A DNA stretch of 64,000 bases, from NCBI GenBank assembly GCA_026004775.1, contig BPJU01000005.1, positions 1 through 64,000 on the forward strand, given 5' to 3'. The DNA is from Pirellulaceae bacterium. Its GTDB lineage: Bacteria; Planctomycetota; Planctomycetia; Pirellulales; Pirellulaceae. Shown piece by piece: positions 19,645 through 28,571 of the stretch. How positions within the stretch are numbered: position 1 is the first letter of the stretch; each line of letters starts with the position of its first letter. The notes beneath the pieces are model-generated. The model searched no databases. It was not told the DNA's origin and was given only the letters and a program-made list of their open reading frames with translations. A program made the position numbers and the translations under genes.

Positions 19645-20073
19645 ATGGCTGGTTTCAATCAAAAAGACCAACGTCTCAGCGACAACTCCAAAGATCATGT
19701 TACAGGTTGCGGGTCGGCGGCTGGATTAGGTGTATGGCCGGCACTAGGAGTAGGTTCGCTGGTATTGTTTGGCCTTGCCGCAACCTGGCTCAATATGTTG
19801 TGTTTTGACATTGCGATGTTCGATCCTCGGCGGCATGAACCGTGCGCACTTGCGGGTTGCTATACTCAGCTCGCCGTGTGCAACGAACAGATGTATAACT
19901 CGTTCTTCGCTGAACAACTGCAATATAAATCGTGCTTGGCAAATCCGTACACCGTCTGTACGACTGTTGAAGGAGAACCAAACTACTGCCTTGACAAAGT
20001 TTATTATACCATGCCGTTTTGTCAGGGTACGTGGGACTGTAGGCGTCAGCAGAATATGGGGAGTTGTCGGTAG
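19645..20073 (+). CDS. Cys-rich signal-anchored small protein
   Basis: The protein has 142 residues. An unusual polar leader of about 27 residues precedes a hydrophobic helix (about residues 28-50, ALGVGSLVLFGLAATWLNML), after which there are ten cysteines in about 90 residues and no known domain. The stretch CLDKVYYTMPFCQGTWDC resembles stretches in the proteins at 4142 and 59210. It heads a plus-strand cluster and is followed after 55 bases by an exported membrane-anchored protein and then by a MauE/DoxX-thioredoxin protein, which suggests that its disulfides are formed or maintained by that neighbour (inference). Confidence 0.75.
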   Translation: MAGFNQKDQRLSDNSKDHVTGCGSAAGLGVWPALGVGSLVLFGLAATWLNMLCFDIAMFDPRRHEPCALAGCYTQLAVCNEQMYNSFFAEQLQYKSCLANPYTVCTTVEGEPNYCLDKVYYTMPFCQGTWDCRRQQNMGSCR

Positions 20074-20128
20074 GTGTGCACGACCTTTGGCTCTTTGGTG
20101 TCAATGGGATGAATAAAGGGGTATTCCC

Positions 20129-21421
20129 ATGGCTATGCGTGATTGTTCGGTCTGGCCGAGAGTGACGGTTGGCACTGCGCTGGCGGTAGCCGCCTACGTG
20201 GTGTCGATATCGTCGACGTCTGCGGTTGCGGTGTTGGGGGAAGAGATTACGGATCCTGGTGAATTTGCCGCACTGGTGGACGCGATCGAGGCGGGACTGA
20301 ACAATCGCTTGGCCGAACTGACGTGTAAGATTCGCTATGAAGTTTGGCGAGGCGAAGCGGCCAGCCGCCAGGATGCCCTGGATGGCCGCTTCGTCCAGCC
20401 TCTTGTCCTCGTGGAAGAAGGCTTGTACGTCAAAGATCGGCGGTTGGTGCGCCAACAGATACGCTGCTTAGATGCAAACAAGCCAAATATTCAGGTGGAA
20501 GCATCAGAGTCGGCTGATGCGGCAAAGGGACTTCGGCTCTATTGGTATGTTGCAAGAACCAAGTTTATTGATCCGCCTCCGGGCCAGGGCGCCAAGACCT
20601 CCCGCGCGTATGCAGATAAGGAAATTGTTGATGTTACTGACCTTGAAAAAATTGGCGGCAAGACCGTCCCACAGGAATTGAATCCCGGAATATTGGGTCC
20701 TGGCTCGGAGGGTATGGGCTACCCTCTCTGTGCAGAGGCTAATGGCAGGAACCCGGTGAGTTGGGTAAAAGCCCTCATTTCTACTCCGGGTACACGTTTG
20801 ATCGAGCAAAAGGCGGCGCGTGATCAGGGAGTACTAACTTTACACTGGAAGTTTGTCTTTCAGCAATTCGAGATAACCGAAATCTTTAGTTATGATATGA
20901 CCAAGTCTTATCCGCTGCCGACCCACTCTGTGGTCCGGAACCGAGCTCTGACTGGTGGACGCCCACCGGAACTTGCACAGCCAGAATTTGAGGTGTTTTA
21001 CCAGGACTACGAGCGCGTCCCGAAGGGCTATCTTCCGAAGCAAGTTTTGATGATCAGCCGTCCGATAAGGGGCCGCCCGTTGGACTACTGTTCGGTCATA
21101 ATCTGGAAAATGGTTGAATCCAGCCAATCCGCACCGCGGGACTCCGACTTTGACGTAAAACTGCCGGCGGACAAGCATAATTTTACCTGCTTGAGGAAAG
21201 AGCGAGTTCCGCCCGTAGTGGATGGGTACCGCACCTATAACCTGACACGGTTGAATGTAAGCGACTTGGAGCCTCGGTGCGGCGGCAACCCGCTTGCCGG
21301 CCGCATCGGGCGTCCGGGGACGATAGATGGCCATGGCTATGCGATTGCTGCGGCGATCGGTGCCGCAGGTGCTGCCGTGGTGGGGTGGAGGATTTGGCGT
21401 GGCCGGAGCAAGCAGACCTGA
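20129..21421 (+). CDS. Exported protein with C-terminal membrane anchor
   Basis: The 430-residue protein starts at the ATG at 20129 behind AAAGGGGT. A signal peptide (about residues 10-36) is followed by a soluble region of about 340 residues of the kind often labelled LolA-like or hypothetical in planctomycetes (LTCKIRYEVWRGE, LTLHWKFVFQQFEITEIFSY), then a helix (YAIAAAIGAAGAAVVGWRIW) and a short basic tail (RGRSKQT). It shares plan and gene context with 7000-8103 and 59835-61115. It sits between a Cys-rich small protein and a redox membrane protein. No catalytic motif was recognised. Confidence 0.75.
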   Translation: MAMRDCSVWPRVTVGTALAVAAYVVSISSTSAVAVLGEEITDPGEFAALVDAIEAGLNNRLAELTCKIRYEVWRGEAASRQDALDGRFVQPLVLVEEGLYVKDRRLVRQQIRCLDANKPNIQVEASESADAAKGLRLYWYVARTKFIDPPPGQGAKTSRAYADKEIVDVTDLEKIGGKTVPQELNPGILGPGSEGMGYPLCAEANGRNPVSWVKALISTPGTRLIEQKAARDQGVLTLHWKFVFQQFEITEIFSYDMTKSYPLPTHSVVRNRALTGGRPPELAQPEFEVFYQDYERVPKGYLPKQVLMISRPIRGRPLDYCSVIIWKMVESSQSAPRDSDFDVKLPADKHNFTCLRKERVPPVVDGYRTYNLTRLNVSDLEPRCGGNPLAGRIGRPGTIDGHGYAIAAAIGAAGAAVVGWRIWRGRSKQT

Positions 21422-21652
21422 CGAGGTGCCAGAGCGCGTTGACTAGCCACTTGTAATCCCCATAGAAAGTAGGGCAGGGGCGTTGGACAAAGCGGGTGGC
21501 TATTGGGGTTAAGGCATCGCGTAACCGGGAACCATCTGGCGTGAATCCGGCAGAATGAACCCAGGAAAGAGTAGTACGTTGTGGCTGGCTCGGGCAGCGC
21601 GTCAAGTTCGGGTTTGGTGAAACTGGACCTTTGCCAGAGGCTGAGTGGTTCG

Positions 21653-22606
21653 ATGAAGAAACTCGGGATTATCTTGTCATGGTTGATCACACGTAAGGAT
21701 GCGAATTTATTCTGGATTCGCCTTACGTCCGTAGTTCTAGCCGCCGCAGGCTGTGCAAAAATATTCTCCGAGCCTGCCTCGCACGGTGCTGGCTTTCGGT
21801 CATTGGCTTGGTTGGAGTTGCCGGCGACTACTATCGGCATTATTGAGCTAGTAGGTGGTAGCGTGATTTTCGCGACGAGCTGGACGCGTTTCAGCCGGTT
21901 TGCCGCGGTGGTACTTGTCGTCACTATGGTGGCGTTTACAGGTTGGAACGTGGTTCAGAGTGGACTTTGGGCGCGGCCCGATTGTGGCTGCTGGGGTTCC
22001 ATCTCGGTTTCGCCTCGTGTTATGGCGGCCATGGATGCCGTGTTGGCTGCCGGATTGCTCCAAACGTGCTGGCGGCATCGAGCATGGACAGCTCCTGTCG
22101 TTTGCGGCTGGCTTGTGATGATCTTTAGCTGGATTGTGGTTGACTATGCGTGGAGCGCTCATGAAGGTAAGTTACGTAACGCTGATCTCGATAGGTGGAT
22201 TGGTTATCGTTTCCCGGCATTGGACGAGTTAGGTGAGGCCGGGGTATTTATGTCTACGGGGCAATGGCTGGTGATGATTTATGATCACACCTGTGGCCGG
22301 TGCCGTTCACAGGTGGCTCATTTGGTTGCTCGGCATGACGCGGCGCCGGGTGTGCGTACGGCCGTCCTCTGTGTAAGTTCCTGCGAGCAAGCATTCTCTG
22401 GCGACCAAGCGGGAGCCGCCGTGGTTTGGGTCGACGCGCAAAAAGCGCCGTCACTGAAGCATGTTACGCCCCCACTCTACTTGCTGCTTGAGGATGGCCG
22501 TGTTCACGACATGGCCCATGACCTGGATATGCTTCTGACACGTTTGTCGGCTGTTAGGCAGTTAACAGCCGCCGGAACTCCAGCACACGAGAGCTCCGAG
22601 CCATGA
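21653..22606 (+). CDS. MauE/DoxX-type redox membrane protein with C-terminal thioredoxin-like domain
   Basis: The 317-residue protein is counted from the ATG at 21653; a GTG at 21581 is possible. The N-terminal half has about four to five membrane helices (SVVLAAAGCAKIF, TIGIIELVGGSVIF, AAVVLVVTMVAFTGWNV) with the family hallmark RPDCGCWG, as in MauE-like proteins associated with disulfide chemistry. The C-terminal part resembles a thioredoxin fold with a CxxC motif (DHTCGRCRSQ) and a late PPLYLLLEDGRV segment. Its stop overlaps the start of the DUF1573 gene (ATGA), indicating coupled translation. A membrane electron or disulfide relay for exported Cys-rich proteins is inferred from context. 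Confidence 0.82.
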   Translation: MKKLGIILSWLITRKDANLFWIRLTSVVLAAAGCAKIFSEPASHGAGFRSLAWLELPATTIGIIELVGGSVIFATSWTRFSRFAAVVLVVTMVAFTGWNVVQSGLWARPDCGCWGSISVSPRVMAAMDAVLAAGLLQTCWRHRAWTAPVVCGWLVMIFSWIVVDYAWSAHEGKLRNADLDRWIGYRFPALDELGEAGVFMSTGQWLVMIYDHTCGRCRSQVAHLVARHDAAPGVRTAVLCVSSCEQAFSGDQAGAAVVWVDAQKAPSLKHVTPPLYLLLEDGRVHDMAHDLDMLLTRLSAVRQLTAAGTPAHESSEP

Positions 22607-23752
22607 ACAAGCAAGTAATCTCGCATCGCGGATTGCTTCTGTGGTCGGCTGCCCTTGGTCTACTTCTGGGACCGACGCTAGCGGCGTCGTTGCGATTGTG
22701 GCGCGGCCTGCGAGAGGGGCAACTGGCCGACATGCAGGTCGAGCATAACTTGGGAGCGGTACTGTTCCCGGTTTTGTCGCGGCAGGAAGAAGCCAAGGAA
22801 CTCCCCCGGTTGGCTTCTTGGGAATTCACCTTGGATAATCCATGGCCAGATCGACCCTGGCACGTGAAATTGGCACACCGGAGTTGCGGTTGCTTGGAGG
22901 CTTCCGTGTTGAGCGAAGAAGTCCCGCCGGGCGGTCAAGCCCGGGTGCGAGTCGGTGTGGGTGCCTCGCGGGTGGTAGAAACCCGGCGAGAGTATGTAAT
23001 CCTGGAAACCGACCACCCCGTGTTCCGTACCGTAGCCTGTATTCTGGAAGCGGAGTTGTTGCCGGAAATTGCATGGCATGGCAGTTCCCACGTCAGCCTT
23101 GGCAGAAGACAGGACGCTACGCACGAACTGACTGTCTTTTACCACACCACATCATCCACTCCACCCGAGCCATTTGCTTTAACCGCTGACCGCGCGGACG
23201 TAATTGTCCAACAGGTACAGGTATTGCCGTCCCGGCCTGTCGGCAACGGCCTGTGGCGTCACGGGAGGCGCTTTCGCGTGCATCTGGCTCAGGAGGCAAC
23301 CGCACAGCTTCTCGCTTTTGGCCACTACTCCTGCACCGTGACCGCTCAATGCGGTGAAAAGAAGTCCGATATGCTGCAATTGAGTTTCTCAATGCCCAAA
23401 GTAGTGGACGTGAAACCCGAGGCAGTGTTTTTACTTGGAGATAACAAACAGCAGATTGAAGTGACAGCAGATACGCCGATAAAGCTCGCTTCGATCGATG
23501 GCCCAGCACAAATGTTACTTTGGAACTGCGAACCGTCCAGCGACGGCAGAATGATTCGTATTGATGTTCAGCGACGAGCTACGGCGACGAGCCACAGGTC
23601 GATCAGACAGCACAGATGCGGGTGGGCGACGGACCGTTCGCCTGCGCCTGCGGTTTATGGAACCAGAGGAGCTCGACGTTACGGTACCGGTCTATGTTCT
23701 GGGGGAGTTAAGCAACGCGTTTGCGGTAACCGGAGCGCGGCATGGGAGCTGA
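22603..23752 (+). CDS. DUF1573 domain protein, apparently frameshifted near its end
   Basis: The start overlaps the preceding stop. An N-terminal membrane segment (residues about 12-28) is followed by an exported domain with the DUF1573 signature (HRSCGCLEASVLSEEVPPGG). The frame stays open to 23763, but past about 23560 it turns into Arg/Ser-rich sequence without family character. The neighbouring frame from about 23560 to 23752 reads naturally (TVRLRLRFMEPEELDVTVPV, VLGELSNAFAV), so one indel between about 23550 and 23575 probably separates the two halves. With the repaired frame the gene overlaps the methyltransferase start by 11 bases. Either a recent mutation or a sequence error. Confidence 0.78.
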
Positions 23753-24557
23753 TGACCCGCTGATTGCGGGCGGGCTTATGAGCCAAGCATTGTGCGGTGT
23801 GCACGCACAGGCAGCACGCCGCCACTGGTGGTTCCAAGGGCGCCGGATCATCCTCCGCTCACTGCTGGCGACCCTCCTGCCACCAGGCCCCGAACGGTTG
23901 GTGGTCGAAGTCGGGTGCGGGACCGGCGAAAACCTGGCCTGGCTCAGCCAGGATTACCAGGTCCTGGGCGTAGAGCCGTCACCACCGGCCGCCGGGGAAG
24001 CTCGTAACCAAGTGGCGCCTGACCGTGTGATCCAGACTGATACGCCCGATGATGTTCCCGATTATCAACGAGCTGACGCAGTGCTGATCCTGGATGTACT
24101 GGAACACGTGGAGGAAGACGCAGTCGTGCTCAACCGCTGGGTGGCGCCGATGAAAGATGGGTGTCTTCTACTGGTGACGGTTCCGGCCGACCCGGCCTTG
24201 TGGAGCCGGCATGATGAGACATACGGGCATTACCGGCGTTACGAGCTGGGGGGTTTCCGGAGGCTGCTGGAGTCGCAGCCGGTCGAGCTACTGTTGATCT
24301 CTTACTTCAACGCGCGCTTGTACTGGTTGATTCGTGCGGCACGCTCGATCAGCTACCGGCTGCACCGAACATGGGGTCCGAATGGTACGGACTTGTGGAT
24401 ACCGCCGAGTTGGTTAAACGGTCTTCTGGCGAAAATCTTCTCCGGTGAGGCGCGGCGATTGGTGCGGTGTTTGAGGGCGGGCTCGCGTCGCTCTGCCTGG
24501 CACCGAGGCGTGAGTCTCGTGGCGGCTGCGCGGCGGAGGTACGCGGCCGATAAGTAG
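23742..24557 (+). CDS. SAM-dependent methyltransferase (class I)
   Basis: The 271-residue protein has a SAM-binding motif I (VVEVGCGTGENLAWL, about residues 49-63) and a post-motif acidic region (DAVLILDVLEHVEEDAVVL), followed by the conserved YGHYRRYELGGFRRLL segment common to methyltransferase type 11/12 enzymes in glycan and lipid clusters. The start overlaps the DUF1573 gene. It is followed 13 bases later by a GT2 gene and later by a GT-C gene, so a role in modifying a glycan or lipid-linked sugar is inferred. The substrate is unknown. Confidence 0.88.
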   Translation: MGADDPLIAGGLMSQALCGVHAQAARRHWWFQGRRIILRSLLATLLPPGPERLVVEVGCGTGENLAWLSQDYQVLGVEPSPPAAGEARNQVAPDRVIQTDTPDDVPDYQRADAVLILDVLEHVEEDAVVLNRWVAPMKDGCLLLVTVPADPALWSRHDETYGHYRRYELGGFRRLLESQPVELLLISYFNARLYWLIRAARSISYRLHRTWGPNGTDLWIPPSWLNGLLAKIFSGEARRLVRCLRAGSRRSAWHRGVSLVAAARRRYAADK

Positions 24558-24570
24558 AGGAGAATCTAAT

Positions 24571-26616
24571 ATGATAACTCCGACACAACAGGTGAGTTCT
24601 ACTCGAAGTGAAAACCCGCGGTGCATCGTAATAGTGCCATGTTATAACGAAGAAAAACGATTTCGATCACACGAGTTCCTGTCGTTTGCTGCACAGCATA
24701 CGGATATATTATTTTTATTAGTGGACGACGGTAGCCGGGATGCGACTGCTCGCTTGCTGGACGGATTGGCTGAACAATGCCCCGAGCAATTTGGCGTGCT
24801 GCGACTGGATTGTAACGCCGGCAAGGCGGAAGCGGTACGGCAGGCCATGCGCTATGTATGGGAGATCCGAGGCAGTCGCGAGGCTCCTGTCCAGGTGTGC
24901 CGTGGTGTGTCGCAGGAATGGAGGCAACGGGCTCAAGAAGCGGCCTTCGTGGGCTATTGGGACGCGGACCTGGCTACGCCGCTGGACGAGATTATACCGA
25001 TGCGGCATCTACTGCTGAGTTCGCCCCAGGTGCACGCGGTCCTCGGATCGCGTGTCCGCATGCTGGGACGGAAAATCCACCGCCGGGCGTGGCGGCACTA
25101 TCTGGGCCGCGTGCTCGCCACGCTGGCGTCGTGGGCTGTTCGCCTGCCGGTGTACGATTCGCAGTGCGGCGCGAAACTGTTTCGCATCGATGGTACCCCC
25201 GAAGCGATTTGGCAACAGCCATTCGTATCGCGATGGCTGTTCGATTTAGAGATCTTGTCGCGGTGGCGGCGGTGGATGAACGAAAAAGCAGCCGCCGAGG
25301 GAAAAGCTCACGCAGGAGAACTTCCCGTGGTAGAATATCCCGTGCAACAATGGTCGGACGTAGCTGGCTCGAAGGTGACCTGGCTCAGTGGCCTGCGGGC
25401 GCTGGCCGAGATGGCCGTATTGGCCTGGCAAGAGCGGCGTTCTTGCCGAACGCCCGGTCGTACCATGAAGGCGTCTGGGGCGCGGTGGTGTTGTGGTTTT
25501 CGCCGAGTCGCACGCGGAGCTTGGAAATTGTCTGACGTTCCACAGCGGTCAGCTTTCGGCCCGAATCCGGTACTGCCGGGCGATCACTGCCATGCCGACG
25601 CAGACGCGGCTCAGCACGTAACCGGCACAGAGTCGGAGGCGATTTGCGCGGAAGGGTCTGCGTTGTCTATGGCCCGGTCACGGCACGCGCACGTTGGTCT
25701 GACGCTGGTGGAATTGCTGGTGGTGATATCGATTATCGGATTGTTGATGGGGTTATTACTAGCGGCAGTGCAGCAGGCGCGCGAATCTGCTCGGCGCATG
25801 CAATGCTCCAACAATCTGAAACAAATTGCCCTCGCCTTGCATTCGTACCATGACGTCCATCGGGTCCTGCCGGTGAACATGGGGCCCTGGCCGCCGTTGA
25901 CTGGACAAGTCCGCAATCCCCCTCCTCTTAACGGCAAAGGTTGGACCGCCAGTATCCTGCCTCAGGTGGAACAACAGGCCTTGTTCGATCAACTCGAACC
26001 GTGCTTCCGCGGCGATTTCTTCCAGGGAGGAGGTCTCAAACAGCCGGCTTGCCTGCCGCTGATGCAGACGATCTTGCCGGTGTTCCATTGCCCGTCGGAT
26101 GGATCTTCGAGACAATTGTGGACCAATCAGTACCAATGGGAAGATATTCCGGTGGCGACGCACAACTATAAAGGCGTGATCGGGGACACGAATATCGGCT
26201 TGGGCTTCGGATCAGTCCACCCGGGCACGTCCGACTGCCATATGGTGGGTGGTTGCAACGGCCTGTTTTTCCGCACGACGTACGCTGAACCACAGTCGTT
26301 TATGCTTGTGCGTGACGGTATGAGCAATACCTTTATGGTAGGAGAAGATGTCGTCGAGCAAAACGCTCATTCGGCGGTATTCTATTCCAATGCTGACTAT
26401 TCTACTACGGCTGCACCGTTGAATTTCTTCCTCGATCCGCCGGATCCTCGGAACTGGCCCAACGTGATGTCCTTCCGCAGTAATCATCCGGGAGGTGCGA
26501 ATTTTGCCATGGCGGATGGCTCGGTTCATTTCGTCGCCGAAACGATCGATCACGATCTTTATCGGGCTTTGAGTACGAAGAACGGCCGCGAGCCTGTCAC
26601 GTTCCCGCCTCCTTAG
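24571..26616 (+). CDS. GT2 glycosyltransferase in frame with a DUF1559 pseudopilin-like protein
   Basis: AGAGGAG precedes the ATG. Residues about 13-290 are a GT2 enzyme of the dolichol-phosphate-glucose/mannose synthase type (VIVPCYNEEKRF, LLVDDGSRD, YWDADLATPLDE, YDSQCGAKLFR). Residues about 295-365 are low-complexity Arg/Cys-rich sequence that looks like read-through of non-coding DNA. From an internal ATG at 25669 the protein is a complete DUF1559 protein: type IV pilin-like start (GLTLVELLVVISIIGLLMGL), NNLKQIALALHSYHD, and the C-terminal box HPGGANFAMADGSVHFV. Two genes fused by loss of a stop, or by an indel near 25440, is more likely than a functional fusion; the DUF1559 part can be translated on its own. 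Confidence 0.85.
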   Translation: MITPTQQVSSTRSENPRCIVIVPCYNEEKRFRSHEFLSFAAQHTDILFLLVDDGSRDATARLLDGLAEQCPEQFGVLRLDCNAGKAEAVRQAMRYVWEIRGSREAPVQVCRGVSQEWRQRAQEAAFVGYWDADLATPLDEIIPMRHLLLSSPQVHAVLGSRVRMLGRKIHRRAWRHYLGRVLATLASWAVRLPVYDSQCGAKLFRIDGTPEAIWQQPFVSRWLFDLEILSRWRRWMNEKAAAEGKAHAGELPVVEYPVQQWSDVAGSKVTWLSGLRALAEMAVLAWQERRSCRTPGRTMKASGARWCCGFRRVARGAWKLSDVPQRSAFGPNPVLPGDHCHADADAAQHVTGTESEAICAEGSALSMARSRHAHVGLTLVELLVVISIIGLLMGLLLAAVQQARESARRMQCSNNLKQIALALHSYHDVHRVLPVNMGPWPPLTGQVRNPPPLNGKGWTASILPQVEQQALFDQLEPCFRGDFFQGGGLKQPACLPLMQTILPVFHCPSDGSSRQLWTNQYQWEDIPVATHNYKGVIGDTNIGLGFGSVHPGTSDCHMVGGCNGLFFRTTYAEPQSFMLVRDGMSNTFMVGEDVVEQNAHSAVFYSNADYSTTAAPLNFFLDPPDPRNWPNVMSFRSNHPGGANFAMADGSVHFVAETIDHDLYRALSTKNGREPVTFPPP

Positions 26617-26895
26617 GCACTAGGTGACCGTTCACGGTTAGAAAATGAAGAACACGATATTGGTTTAGGGGGTAGCGGAAGTCGCCAGGCGGACGCGGTA
26701 GCGGCCGCCGCAAGACTTCCGCAACGAAAAAATCTTCGCGAAGCGTCCACATTCCGTATGCGGAACACGCAAGTGTTCCGCACTTTCAATGGTGAGGCAC
26801 CGAACGACCCTCGAATTCAACCGTGAACGGTTACGGCACTAGAAACGAAATCGGGTTGCCGAACAGCACGGCCGCGCAGCGGTATCATTTGCTGG
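26617..26895. repeat. Intergenic region with REP-like palindromes (set 2)
   Basis: About 26674-26725 is an inverted-orientation copy of the GGAAGTCTTGCGGCGG ... TGGCGACTTCCGCTAC element. About 26773-26794 is a perfect hairpin with arms GCGGAACAC and GTGTTCCGC and a GCAA loop. No gene is present. Confidence 0.8.
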
Positions 26896-28224
26896 GTGGC
26901 TGTGGCCAGTATTGCCGGGTGGCGAGAAGCGGTTGGGACGATGATGTGCAGTGTGCTGCAAGCCGCGATGCACCACCAGGAATTCCCGAGTAGCCCGGCG
27001 TACCAGGAGATCCGCCGCGACCGGATCTGGGCGCTACTGGTAGCTGCGCTTTCCTCGTTGACCTTGCTTGCTGCCATGATTTGCGGCGCCGCCTTTCCAG
27101 CTCACGGTTTCCCCCAGACCGTCGGCTCCTCGCAAATAACGGACAACGAGCCCTGGCCGTGGATACGGTTCGATGCCCTCCACTATCGCAACATCGCTGT
27201 GCGAGGATACGATCCTCCGGGGGTAGGCAATTTCAGCAATGTGGTCTTTTTTCCAGGCTATCCATTACTGGTTTGGGTGGTCAGCTCAGTGACATTTCTT
27301 CCGATCGAATGGTCGATGCTGGCGGTGAGCCTCGTCTGTTTTCTGGCAGGAGTGGCTCTCCTGCCGGACTACCTGGCACATTATTCGTGGATGGACCAGC
27401 GGCACCGGCGGCTGTGGATTCTGCTGTTTTGTCTGTGGCCGTCGAGTTTGTTTTTTCGAGCGGGCTATTCCGAGTCGATGTTTCTTTTTGGATGTATGGC
27501 TTTTCTTTTAGCGGTGCGATCGGGTCATAGGCGCCGCTTGGTGCATGCCGGATACTGGGCCGCGTGGGCAAGCGCCACGCGGGCCGTGGGGCTGGCGCTG
27601 CCGGCCGTACTGGGCTTACACCTATTGCGCACCCGCGCGTGGCGGTCACATGGCGTGCCTGCTGTATTGATCGCTCTGGCATTGTCGGGCCTGGGACTGC
27701 TGGCCGTCTGTAGCTACCAGCAACTGGTTATCGGTGATGCATTCGGATTTTGGCATGAGCGAGCCTCGTGGCATCTTCGCCCTGGAAATGCTGCCTGGTG
27801 GGAACAGATAACATCCTTATTGGTAGGGGAACCGGTATGGAACGCCGAGTGGTATCGCGATTCAGACACTGGCCGAGCGCTTATCGATAGTGACTGCTGG
27901 TTTTGCCGGTACCATTGGCTGAATTGGGGTAGTCTCGTGCTTTGTCCAATATGTCTGATCGTGTCACTTCACAAGAAGTTGGTTTCTTACGAGGAATGGC
28001 TATTAGGGCTATTTCTGTGGGCGATACCCTATTTCGGACATACCTATTGGAATTACGCTTTTTCGTTTGCACGCTATAGCTTGTTCGTTTTTCCCGTGTA
28101 TGCTGTAGGCACGTGGTACCTGAGCCGTTTGCCGGAGTGGGCCATTTGGGGCAGTTTCGGGATGCTACTGGTTCTGTTGATGTTTTTCTCATACGGGTTT
28201 GGGGCTGGGTGTAATATATTTTAG
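26896..28224 (+). CDS. PIG-V-like GT-C membrane glycosyltransferase
   Basis: Up to 442 residues from a GTG at 26896; the ATG at 26941 is an alternative start and gives 427 residues. Roughly ten hydrophobic helices are present. After the first helix comes WIRFDALHYRNIAVRGYD and then VVFFPGYPLLVWVV, which match the PIG-V/GPI-mannosyltransferase-2-like family seen in bacteria (WD-HY, IA-GY, FFP-YPLL). Family knowledge indicates transfer of a hexose from a polyprenyl-phosphate donor at the membrane. With the GT2 enzyme, which may make the lipid-linked donor, and the methyltransferase it may form a small glycosylation cassette downstream of the Cys-rich/MauE genes. Confidence 0.83.
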   Translation: MAVASIAGWREAVGTMMCSVLQAAMHHQEFPSSPAYQEIRRDRIWALLVAALSSLTLLAAMICGAAFPAHGFPQTVGSSQITDNEPWPWIRFDALHYRNIAVRGYDPPGVGNFSNVVFFPGYPLLVWVVSSVTFLPIEWSMLAVSLVCFLAGVALLPDYLAHYSWMDQRHRRLWILLFCLWPSSLFFRAGYSESMFLFGCMAFLLAVRSGHRRRLVHAGYWAAWASATRAVGLALPAVLGLHLLRTRAWRSHGVPAVLIALALSGLGLLAVCSYQQLVIGDAFGFWHERASWHLRPGNAAWWEQITSLLVGEPVWNAEWYRDSDTGRALIDSDCWFCRYHWLNWGSLVLCPICLIVSLHKKLVSYEEWLLGLFLWAIPYFGHTYWNYAFSFARYSLFVFPVYAVGTWYLSRLPEWAIWGSFGMLLVLLMFFSYGFGAGCNIF

Positions 28225-28311
28225 TAAGGGTTGGTGGCTAGTGCACTTTCTGACAAAATCCAACACGTCTTGCGTTTTCTACGCGAAAAGTGCGCCTCGT
28301 GAGGTTTTTCC

Positions 28312-28440
28312 TCGCGGAACTCTTGCGGCGGAACGCTAGCGCGTTCCGCCTGGCGACTTCCGCTACGAGCTCTAATCCACCCGAGCGTAGCGGAACGCGC
28401 TAGCCGTTCGCGAAAGCGAACGGCGTAAGGGTTCCGATTA
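28312..28440. repeat. REP-like palindromic elements (set 3)
   Basis: One hairpin (about 28326-28350) has arms GCGGAACGC and GCGTTCCGC with loop TAGC, framed by the CTTGC and TGGCGACTTCCGCTAC boxes. The next (about 28400-28425) has arms GCCGTTCGC and GCGAACGGC around a GAAA loop, framed by CGGAAC and GTTCCG. The arms differ from set 1 and set 2 but pairing is kept. Confidence 0.85.
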
Positions 28441-28515
28441 GAAACCCAAGACCGTCGGTGGCGAGCAAACTCTAATTCCGAAGCGGCGGCGGACCGCCGT
28501 ACTCCATAGATACCA

Positions 28516-28548
28516 AGAAACGGTGCGTCAGGCAGACGCACCGTTTCT
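28516..28548. terminator. Strong hairpin between convergent genes
   Basis: Perfect 14-bp arms (AGAAACGGTGCGTC and GACGCACCGTTTCT) surround an AGGCA loop. It lies 24 bases after the DUF1501 stop on the minus strand and about 290 bases after the GT-C stop on the plus strand. There is no long U-tract, but position and stability suit a bidirectional terminator. Confidence 0.65.
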
Positions 28549-28571
28549 CATGCCACGAAATTCCGGGAATA

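Noticed and set aside
21581-21652. GTG start for the MauE-thioredoxin gene
   Set aside because: It adds a 24-residue leader without family similarity; the ATG at 21653 starts closer to the first membrane helix.
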